From Vibrio penaeicida (lineage in GTDB: Bacteria > Pseudomonadota > Gammaproteobacteria > Enterobacterales > Vibrionaceae), in contig NZ_JAUYVM010000012.1 in the NCBI RefSeq assembly GCF_030689305.1, positions 62,001 to 126,000 of the forward strand: a stretch of DNA of 64,000 nt. Direction: 5' to 3'. The notes beneath the pieces were generated by a model that saw nothing but the letters and a program-made list of their open reading frames with translations, searched no databases and had not been told where the DNA came from. Made by a program: the position numbers and the translations under genes. Within the stretch, counting starts at the first letter, position 1, and each line of letters begins with the position of its first letter. Positions 57,184 through 64,000 of the stretch are shown one piece after another.

Positions 57184-58698
57184 TTAGGAGATTCGGACTT
57201 CTTCTTTGGAGTGGCTGTGCCACGTGGTGTGATATTTCTTATCCTCGGGTTCATCGGTACGTGAATAACCATGAGAACCAAAGTAGTCACGCTGAGCTTG
57301 CAGCAAATTTGCAGGTAACGTATCGCATTGAAGTGAATCGAAATAATTTAAACAAGATGCGATCACCGGAATAGGAACCCCTAATGAAACAGCACTCATC
57401 ACGGATTTTCGCCAACCTTCTTGATTGTCTTGCAAAATCTTGTGTATCGAGCGATTTAAGAACAGGTGTTCCAGCTTAGATTGATCAAGACCTCCCTCAG
57501 CAAATGCAGCAGCGATAGGGTTTAACAAGTCCGCTCGAATAATACAGCCAGCGCGCCAAATTTGAGCAATCTCGGTAAAATTTAGATCCCAGTTTTGTTC
57601 TAAAGCCGTCACGCGCATCAAATCAAAGCCCTGTGCGTAGATACTGATTTTTGCGCAGTACATGGCGTCGTGAAGGTTATTGATGAACGTTTCACGCTTT
57701 ACAGAACAGCTTTCATGAGCGGAAGGCTGACTAAGAATTTTAGGGGTGGGCTGCGTAGAGATGGACTGACGAAGCGTTTTTTGGACACTAAGTGTGCGGG
57801 CATAAACGGCTTCGGTTAAAGAAGGTGCAGGGCACCCAACTTGAAGGCTGTTTAACGCTGTCCAAAGCCCTGTTCCCTTTTGCTCCGCTTTATCGAGGAC
57901 GATATCAACAAAAGGTTTACCGCTTTTGTCATCTTGGTGTTGCAAAACCTCCGCACTTACTTCTAAAAGGTAGCTGCTTAAAACACCTTGATTCCAACGT
58001 TCAAACACTTTGCCAATTTCGCTTGCGTTTAAATCCAAAGCATCACGCAGCAAATGGTACGCTTCGCAGATAAGCTGCATATCGGCGTATTCAATGCCGT
58101 TATGTACCATTTTGACGTAGTGCCCAGATCCAGCAGGACCAATGTATGCGCAGCAAGGGCTAGACGTTGTATTCTCTTTGGTTACGCTGTCACTGTATTT
58201 GGCAGAAATGGCTTCAAGTATCGGTTGTACCTTTTTCCAGTCTTCAACATTCCCACTTGGCATTAGTGAGGGACCAAATCGAGCACCCATTTCACCACCA
58301 GAAACAGCCGTTGTGAAAAATCGAACTCGCCCATTGTATTTGTCTTCTCGGCTAATTGAATCGGTCCATAAACTGTTTCCAGTGTCGATAACAATATCTT
58401 GTTCGGATAGCCCTGCTTCTAACAAGTCTTCGATAGCGTGATCAACCACATCACCAGCGGGAACCGATAAGATAACGATTCTCGGCCTCTGTGAACCTGA
58501 AATGATCGCTGACATTATCGATGCCGGAAAAAACTTTGCAGAGGTCGCTAGGTTCTCGGCTTCGCTATGAGCGCGCTGAACTAAGTTGGTATTGAGGTCG
58601 AATCCAATGACCGAGTAATCATTCTCTAACAGGTTTAGCGCAAGGCTTTTCCCCATAACACCTAAACCGACAACAGACACCGTTTTGATTTCATCCAT
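57184..58698 (-). CDS. gnd: 6-phosphogluconate dehydrogenase, decarboxylating
   Basis: A 504-residue enzyme that makes ribulose-5-phosphate, CO2 and NADPH. The cofactor loop VVGLGVMGKSLALNL, VSGGEMGARFGPSLMPSG and catalytic GSGHYVKMVHNGIEYADMQLI are present, with C-terminal AQRDYFGSHGYSRTD. It is somewhat longer than the usual 470-480 residues. The ATG at 58698 shares one base with the gntK stop; a longer frame inside gntK is rejected. Confidence 0.95.
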   Translation of the reverse strand: MDEIKTVSVVGLGVMGKSLALNLLENDYSVIGFDLNTNLVQRAHSEAENLATSAKFFPASIMSAIISGSQRPRIVILSVPAGDVVDHAIEDLLEAGLSEQDIVIDTGNSLWTDSISREDKYNGRVRFFTTAVSGGEMGARFGPSLMPSGNVEDWKKVQPILEAISAKYSDSVTKENTTSSPCCAYIGPAGSGHYVKMVHNGIEYADMQLICEAYHLLRDALDLNASEIGKVFERWNQGVLSSYLLEVSAEVLQHQDDKSGKPFVDIVLDKAEQKGTGLWTALNSLQVGCPAPSLTEAVYARTLSVQKTLRQSISTQPTPKILSQPSAHESCSVKRETFINNLHDAMYCAKISIYAQGFDLMRVTALEQNWDLNFTEIAQIWRAGCIIRADLLNPIAAAFAEGGLDQSKLEHLFLNRSIHKILQDNQEGWRKSVMSAVSLGVPIPVIASCLNYFDSLQCDTLPANLLQAQRDYFGSHGYSRTDEPEDKKYHTTWHSHSKEEVRIS

Positions 58699-59204
58699 CA
58701 CGCTTGATTCTCCATAGCTCGGATACTGCACAGAGCGGAGGCGAGAACGTCTTCAACGTTGGCAGTGACATCGACCGTAATGGCTTCAGATGACAAAGGT
58801 TCAACCAACGTGTTGAACTGGCTTTCTAGCATTTGTTTGCCGTTAAAGTAGTGATTAGGGCGAGAACGGTGTCGAGACCATATAGTGTCGAAATCGCCTT
58901 TTAGGTAGACAATAGTGATGTCTTGAGCATTTTCTCTCAATATGTCGCGGTACTCTGGCTTGAGTGCAGAACATGCAATCACAATTCGGTCGTTATCAAT
59001 AAACAGCGAATTCAGCCTATGCAGCCAACCCAACCTGTCTTGATCAGACAGCGGAACGCCATGCTGCATTTTTTCGATATTCTGGGCGGAATGGTAATCG
59101 TCGCCATCGAAAAACGGATACTTGAGCGCTAGGGCGAGCTTGCTTCCGATAAGGCTCTTACCACAACCTGAAACACCCATTACCAAAATTTTCTTATTAT
59201 TCAT
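58698..59204 (-). CDS. gntK: Gluconokinase
   Basis: A 168-residue shikimate-kinase-like enzyme that phosphorylates gluconate. P-loop MGVSGCGKSLIG, FFDGDDYHSAQNIEKMQHGVPLSDQDR, CSALKPEYRDILR and YLKGDF are diagnostic. It supplies 6-phosphogluconate to the overlapping gnd. Confidence 0.96.
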   Translation of the reverse strand: MNNKKILVMGVSGCGKSLIGSKLALALKYPFFDGDDYHSAQNIEKMQHGVPLSDQDRLGWLHRLNSLFIDNDRIVIACSALKPEYRDILRENAQDITIVYLKGDFDTIWSRHRSRPNHYFNGKQMLESQFNTLVEPLSSEAITVDVTANVEDVLASALCSIRAMENQA

Positions 59205-59298
59205 GGAGCACTATTTCCTTTGTGCTGACGGATGTCGTCAGCACGTAAAAATCTTTACTAGATCAACCCAAAGGGCAACCTTACCTAAAATCAATTTG

Positions 59299-60621
59299 CT
59301 ACTGCCACCACAACGCCAATTGAGGAAATACGATCACTAGAGTCAGCGCGAGTATTTGCAGAGCAATAAAGGGCAATAGGGAGGTGAATATTTCTCCCAA
59401 GCTAATGTCTTTTGGTGCCACCGACTTAAGATAAAATGCAGCAGGACCGAAGGGTGGAGAAAGAAACGATACTTGCATATTCAGACAGAAGACCACGCCA
59501 AACCAAATTGGGTCGTAACCAAGGCTTATAATGATAGGTACAAAGATTGGCATTGTAAGCAGCGCGACGCCAACCCAGTCGAGAAACATGCCAAGAACCA
59601 ACAAAATGATCATCATAATGATGAGTGTTGCCGTTGGGCTACCGCCACTGAGTGATAAAATAGTTTCTTCTACGAAATCAATACCACCCATCAAGTTATA
59701 AACACCAACTAGGGCAGATGCGCCGATGCCGATCCACATGATCATGCCACAGGTTCGCATTGTTGCGATGGCACTTTCTTTTAGCATGGTCGCGTTCATT
59801 TCTTTGCGAATGACAGCACTCAGCATGATACCGACGACACCAAGAGCAGAGGCTTCTGTAACTGAAGCAACGCCCGTGTAGATACTGCCCAGTACAGTAG
59901 CAACAGACAACAATGGAAAGAACAGCGCTTTAAAATAGTTGGGCGACTCTGCTTGGTCTTGCGCAAGTTCTTCCTCGCTAGGCAATGGAGCTAGGCTGGG
60001 GTTGAGTTTACATCTAATTAACACATACAGAATGTAAAACGTTGCGAGCATGAATGCGGGCAGAAAAGACGCTTTAAATAAGTCTCCAATTGATACGCTA
60101 GCGGTTAAACCGTAAATGATAAGGACGATACTAGGAGGCAGCATCGTACCCAGGGCACCACCTGCACAGGTTGTGCCGATAGCGAGTTTTCGGTCGTAGC
60201 CTAGGCGCAGCATTTGAGGCAATGCGAGGATACCAAGAAGGACGGTTTCACCGCCAATAACGCCCGACATAGATGCCAACAGAACCGCAACAAATAGTGT
60301 TTGAACAGCAACACCGCCGCGAACTTTGCGCCCAACGGATTTCATGGCATCAAAGAGATCTCTAGCAATGCCCGAGCGATCAAGTAATGCCGCCATTAAC
60401 ACAAACATAGGGACGGCAAGGAAGATGTAGCCGTCGACGAAGCCGTACATTCTGCTCGTAACTAAAGGCAGTGCATCTACCCCAAACCAACCAAGGGTGA
60501 AAAACAACGCAACAAAGCCGGTAACAAACGCAAGCTGCATACCAGTGAGCAGCAAGCCGATCATTAACGCAAGCATGAGTAGGCTGCCCCAGCCAATGCC
60601 TATTGAAGATAAATCAAACAT
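59299..60621 (-). CDS. TRAP transporter large permease subunit (DctM type)
   Basis: A 440-residue membrane protein with about 12 hydrophobic segments and the DctM features GETVLLGILALPQMLRLGY, AGGALGTMLPPSIVLIIYG and MFLDWVGVALLTMPIFVP. With DctQ and DctP it forms a sodium-driven uptake system. The surrounding gntK, gnd and gntR suggest gluconate or a related sugar acid as substrate. It overlaps the DctQ gene by eight bases. Confidence 0.92.
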   Translation of the reverse strand: MFDLSSIGIGWGSLLMLALMIGLLLTGMQLAFVTGFVALFFTLGWFGVDALPLVTSRMYGFVDGYIFLAVPMFVLMAALLDRSGIARDLFDAMKSVGRKVRGGVAVQTLFVAVLLASMSGVIGGETVLLGILALPQMLRLGYDRKLAIGTTCAGGALGTMLPPSIVLIIYGLTASVSIGDLFKASFLPAFMLATFYILYVLIRCKLNPSLAPLPSEEELAQDQAESPNYFKALFFPLLSVATVLGSIYTGVASVTEASALGVVGIMLSAVIRKEMNATMLKESAIATMRTCGMIMWIGIGASALVGVYNLMGGIDFVEETILSLSGGSPTATLIIMMIILLVLGMFLDWVGVALLTMPIFVPIIISLGYDPIWFGVVFCLNMQVSFLSPPFGPAAFYLKSVAPKDISLGEIFTSLLPFIALQILALTLVIVFPQLALWWQ

Positions 60622-61165
60622 CCGTTTTCTTCCTTAGGTTGCGAATTTCGGCAATCAAGTGAAGTAAAAATTGCAAAGTCAGTACGCTCAGCGCAACAAA
60701 AATTGTTCCTTTCAGCAAGGCAGGGTAAGGAGGGTTCAAAGACGAACCTGAAGTTTCCAAACGAAATTCACCCCATGGCGTAAACCAAGCTTCTGCCGCC
60801 ATTATGTAGGCTGCGTAAGCCATCATCGCTGCAAACGTTAATCCAACAATATGGTGGACAAGGTTTAAATACTTTCGGGTTTTGGGTGAAACATGATCAT
60901 AAATAAGAACGACTCGAACATGCTTATCCAGTGCGAACGCGTACAAACCACCTATCACAAATAGTGAACCACCAATAAAAGATGCCGTCTCGTGTACCCA
61001 TGTTGTCGGAGCGTTAAACACATAACGCATCAACACTTCATAAAATGAAATTGCGACGGTAAAGATAAACAAAAGGCTAAGTAAATTACCGAGTTTAACA
61101 ATAAAGCGATCAAGTGCATTTTTAGGAGCGTCGTCACTTTGAGTGTCGGTAGAAGAATGTTTCAT
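60614..61165 (-). CDS. TRAP transporter small permease subunit (DctQ type)
   Basis: A 183-residue protein with four hydrophobic segments and the DctQ region EVLMRYVFNAPTTWVHETASF. The ATG at 61165 is supported by AAGGA about 11 bases upstream; the 18-residue longer frame begins with an unlikely leader. Middle gene of the transporter set. Confidence 0.9.
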   Translation of the reverse strand: MKHSSTDTQSDDAPKNALDRFIVKLGNLLSLLFIFTVAISFYEVLMRYVFNAPTTWVHETASFIGGSLFVIGGLYAFALDKHVRVVLIYDHVSPKTRKYLNLVHHIVGLTFAAMMAYAAYIMAAEAWFTPWGEFRLETSGSSLNPPYPALLKGTIFVALSVLTLQFLLHLIAEIRNLRKKTDV

Positions 61166-61237
61166 ACAACTATTTATCCTTGAGACTCTGGCAGCTGCGC
61201 TGGTAATAATGCAGTGCAACTACCAGAAATCGATGCC

Positions 61238-62254
61238 TTAAAGTAGGCCGTTGTTTTCTAAGAAGCTGGTAACAGAGTCATAGACTTTTTGAGCGTTAGG
61301 CGAGCGCTCAGCGAATACTTTCCATTGGCTTTTCGCAATTTCACGGAATTTCTTACGTTCATCCGCAGACCAGTCGTGAATTGTGATTTTAGGATTGGCA
61401 GATGCTTCTTTCAGTGCAGCTTGATCAGCAATTTTAAGCTGTGTCGTTATGTCGTATGAAAGATCGCGTACCGATGTTTTAAGGATAGTTTGCAAGTCTT
61501 CTGGCATTTTTTTCCACGCTTTTTGGCTTACCGAAACGTCGATAAGTGGCAGTGAGTGGAAGCCAGGTTGAACGGGGTGGGTAGCGACATCGTTCATGCC
61601 TGCTTTTTGGTTCGTTGAAAATACCGTGTAATCGGCAGCATCAATAACGCCTTTGCTCAAGCCAGTAAATACTTCCGAGCCAGGTAGGTTAACCGGTGTT
61701 GCGCCCGCAGCAGCAAACACTTGTTGGACGAGCCCTTCAGGCGCGCGCAGCTTTAGCCCTTTCAAATCATCGACACCATCTAGGGGAACCTTAGATACAA
61801 ACGCTTCAACGCCAGTCGTAGAGGCACCGACAAACTGAACGCCATAAGGGGCATACAGCTCTGTCATTAATTCATTGCCGCCGCCGTAGTTCATGTATTG
61901 GAGCAGTTGAGTGGTATCAGACCACGCACCGACCATGTTACCAATCAAACCAAACGCAGGATCTTTACCCGAGAAATACCCAGTCGCGGTGATATGGCCA
62001 TCTAGGATGCCTATTTTGATCGCATTCAGGGTTTCGGTGTGTTTCACCACCGAACCAACAGGAAGAAGATCGATGTCGATCCGCCCGTTAGACATTTTTT
62101 CTACGCGTTCAACCCATTCTTGTTGAACCTGAAAGTTTTTATCTCCTGAAGGATCGGAAGATTGGATTTTTAATTTGAAGTCTGCAGCAAATGCGGAAGA
62201 CGACAAAACAGCAGCAATTAGCGAAGGTACAAGTGTTTTCGATACAGTTTTCAT
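61238..62254 (-). CDS. TRAP transporter periplasmic binding protein (DctP type)
   Basis: A 338-residue binding protein with signal peptide MKTVSKTLVPSLIAAVLSSS ending at AFAAD. DctP features include VERVEKMSNGRIDIDLLPVGSVV, LKGLKLRAPEGLVQQVFAAAGATPVNLPGSEVFTGLSKGVIDAADY with the conserved Arg for carboxylate binding. It is the first gene of the gluconate operon, behind two GntR-type operators. Confidence 0.93.
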   Translation of the reverse strand: MKTVSKTLVPSLIAAVLSSSAFAADFKLKIQSSDPSGDKNFQVQQEWVERVEKMSNGRIDIDLLPVGSVVKHTETLNAIKIGILDGHITATGYFSGKDPAFGLIGNMVGAWSDTTQLLQYMNYGGGNELMTELYAPYGVQFVGASTTGVEAFVSKVPLDGVDDLKGLKLRAPEGLVQQVFAAAGATPVNLPGSEVFTGLSKGVIDAADYTVFSTNQKAGMNDVATHPVQPGFHSLPLIDVSVSQKAWKKMPEDLQTILKTSVRDLSYDITTQLKIADQAALKEASANPKITIHDWSADERKKFREIAKSQWKVFAERSPNAQKVYDSVTSFLENNGLL

Positions 62255-62302
62255 TGAGGTTATCCCTGTTAAGTTTCACATCAACTCCGGTTTATTGTTG
62301 TA

Positions 62303-62344
62303 ATGTTACCGGTAACGTTGTGATGGAAATGTTACCGGTAACTT
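62303..62344. promoter_or_regulatory. Two GntR-type operators before the TRAP operon
   Basis: ATGTTACCGGTAACGT (62303-62318) and ATGTTACCGGTAACTT (62329-62344) are near-perfect GntR sites with centres 26 bases apart. They sit 48-90 bases before the DctP start, at the promoter, so GntR probably represses the whole operon. Confidence 0.85.
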
Positions 62345-62521
62345 AGAGTGATTGTCTTTGAAGTCGATCACATTGGTTAAAATTTAGCTCAAACCTATTG
62401 TTAGCCTATACTCAAATGAATGAATAGCGCTGAGCTGCTAAGGGAATATGCTGGATTTCAGAATAGATCGTGACGTAAACGGGTTATTAAATAGAGTTAA
62501 GCGAGTGACTTGAGACCAACT

Positions 62522-64000
62522 ATGAGTATGTTACGCAATCGTAAAGACAGAATGTTAGCAGCATCAATATTCGTGCTTGCAATGCTTGTTGTGTTGGGTA
62601 TTTGGGCGGCGAGTTCGCTGTTACAAATCAACAATAAAATAGAACGAACCATAGACTTGTCAGAAAGACGGTCCAACGCGATTCTTACTGCTACATCGGC
62701 AGTGAATTCACTGGAAACGGAGCTGGTTCGATTGGTGATTGAGAATGAACCAGGTTTGATCGAACTCGGTGTGTCTTCTTCTATAGAAACAAATGAGCTT
62801 CTAGAAGAATCGATTAGTAATTTAAGAGATCAGTTACCAAACAACGACGATGTGAAGTGGTTAGCCATTTTGACGAAGGAAATGGTACCGGAAAGAAACG
62901 AAATTATTGCACTGGCCAAACGTAATTCAGATGCCATCGCGTTTGACCTCATCGAGTATTTGTCACCCAAAATAACGGAAGTAAGTGAAATACTCGCAGT
63001 GCTTATTCAGCAAGATCAGAAACACATCAATGGATTGCTACGAGACTACCGAAATCGCGAATACACGACGTTGGCTATTACTGCATTGGCCGTTATTGCG
63101 GGTATAGCGATTCTTGTCTCACTCATTACTCGCTTAAGAAAAGCGTCTAAGAAGTTAGATCGTTTAAATTTGCAATTAGAGGAGCAGGTTGATCAGCGAA
63201 CCAAGCAATTGGAAGAATCGTTTGATGATCTAACAGAAAATGTGTTTGCGCTAGAACAAGCACAAGCAAAGCTAGTGGAATCAGAGAAAATGGCGTCGTT
63301 AGGCGTACTTGTAAAGGGCGTTGCACACGAGCTGAATACGCCGATTGGTATTGGTATCACCTCTGCATCCCATATGAAAGAGAAAGTCATGAGCTTTGAA
63401 AAGCTGCTTTCCAGTGGAAAATTGTCGAAGAAAAGCTGCGAACAATTTATTGCCGATTCCCAATCTTGTTTGGAGATGGTGCAAGACAACCTAGAAAAAT
63501 CGTCAGAGTTGATTCAATGCTTTAAGAAAATTGCGATTGAACATGAAAGTGTCCATGAAGATGCAGTTATGGTGTCGGAGCTTATCGAAGACATCGTCAC
63601 GAATCACGATCTTACGTCTGAAGACAACGTAGAAATTGAACTTGAAGGGCAGTCGGGCATATCGGCGTTTGTTTTTAAAGAAGCGCTCCTAGATGTCATG
63701 AATAACCTAATTGAAAACGCGGTCCATCACTCTGATGAAACGACCAAAAAAGTCATTGAAATCGAAACTCAAGTCGTTGGCACCGACATAAGTATTGTGA
63801 TTAAAGATAAAGGAAAAGGAATCGATGAAGAAAACTTAGCCAAAATCTTTGATCCTTTCTTTACAACCCAAAGAGGGCAAGGAAGAAATGGTTTAGGTCT
63901 TGCCGTTGTTTATAACCTTGTGACTCATTTACTCGACGGGAAAATAAACTGCAAAAGTCGACCTGGAGAAGGCACAACTTTTGAGGTTACGTTCCCGTAC
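62522..64000 (+). CDS. Membrane sensor histidine kinase, 3' end cut off
   Basis: The frame is open for 493 codons to the window edge. Two membrane helices (about residues 12-34 and 183-204) enclose a helical periplasmic sensor region. Then come a coiled coil, the H-box [11 protein letters not shown] (H269) and an ATPase domain ([40 protein letters not shown]). The sequence reaches [12 protein letters not shown], the usual end of the ATPase domain, so little is probably missing unless a receiver follows. It is divergent from the TRAP operon; the partner regulator is not in the window. Confidence 0.88.
   Translation, partial: MSMLRNRKDRMLAASIFVLAMLVVLGIWAASSLLQINNKIERTIDLSERRSNAILTATSAVNSLETELVRLVIENEPGLIELGVSSSIETNELLEESISNLRDQLPNNDDVKWLAILTKEMVPERNEIIALAKRNSDAIAFDLIEYLSPKITEVSEILAVLIQQDQKHINGLLRDYRNREYTTLAITALAVIAGIAILVSLITRLRKASKKLDRLNLQLEEQVDQRTKQLEESFDDLTENVFALEQAQAKLVESEKMASLGVLVKGVAHELNTPIGIGITSASHMKEKVMSFEKLLSSGKLSKKSCEQFIADSQSCLEMVQDNLEKSSELIQCFKKIAIEHESVHEDAVMVSELIEDIVTNHDLTSEDNVEIELEGQSGISAFVFKEALLDVMNNLIENAVHHSDETTKKVIEIETQVVGTDISIVIKDKGKGIDEENLAKIFDPFFTTQRGQGRNGLGLAVVYNLVTHLLDGKINCKSRPGEGTTFEVTFPY

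Overview
The window reads as a gene-dense stretch of a gammaproteobacterial chromosome, most likely from a Vibrio or close relative. That placement is inference from the gene content and protein style of the flanks: a PstSCAB operon with long PstC and PstA, a GntR/gluconate/TRAP operon, a PlsC/CdsA/CDP-alcohol lipid cassette, and a large RluA-type synthase. No rRNA, tRNA, insertion sequence, integrase, CRISPR array or replication origin was seen. Both ends cut genes: an ogt-type methyltransferase at the left edge and a sensor kinase at the right edge.

Bases 1909-32980 form a lithoautotrophy block, which is unexpected for this kind of host. The leftward arm is cbbL-cbbS-cbbQ-cbbO-cbbR: form I RuBisCO with its CbbQO activase and a LysR regulator, and no carboxysome genes. 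A 518-base AT-rich divergent promoter region separates it from the rightward arm cbbA-cbbP-cbbF-cbbE (aldolase, phosphoribulokinase, fructose bisphosphatase, pentose-5-phosphate epimerase). Next comes hoxFUYHWI, a soluble NAD-reducing [NiFe] hydrogenase with its own protease and HoxI, in the gene order known from Ralstonia eutropha, behind a good sigma-54 promoter candidate. Then come the maturation genes hypA, hypB, hypC, hypD, hypE and hypF, with the sigma-54 activator hoxA between hypB and hypC and a HupE-type nickel permease between hypE and hypF. The block ends with a sensor-type hydrogenase pair (hoxB/hoxC, also called hupU/hupV), a second hydrogenase protease and a PAS-kinase-receiver-Hpt hybrid kinase. 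The inferred circuit is: H2 is sensed by HoxBC, the signal passes through the kinase to HoxA, HoxA drives hox/hyp transcription, the soluble hydrogenase makes NADH, and the Calvin cycle uses it to fix CO2. Phosphoglycerate kinase, GAPDH, transketolase and ribose-5-phosphate isomerase are not in the window and would have to come from elsewhere.

Bases 33082-42060 are a fructose/fructan block: a ROK repressor, an intracellular GH32 hydrolase, a second Calvin-type class II aldolase, and a CUT2 ABC transporter with a PfkB kinase and a FrcK-like kinase. Two nearly identical palindromes precede the hydrolase and the aldolase and are strong candidates for the ROK operator.

Bases 42083-50922 are mixed genes: a leftward lipid cassette with an acyltransferase-acetyltransferase fusion, an RluA-type synthase, a YciI/ECF sigma pair, a metallophosphoesterase, a secreted protein of unknown function and a degenerate low-molecular-weight phosphatase. 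Bases 51045-56019 hold a Pho-box-controlled pstSCAB operon. Bases 56077-62344 hold a leftward gluconate operon (TRAP transporter, gntK, gnd, gntR) with three GntR-type operators.

Short tandem duplications recur, three of them lying across or beside stop codons (cbbS, cbbF, frcC) and one inside hypC. Gene names rest on motif and family recognition by eye. No database search, alignment score or composition statistic was computed.
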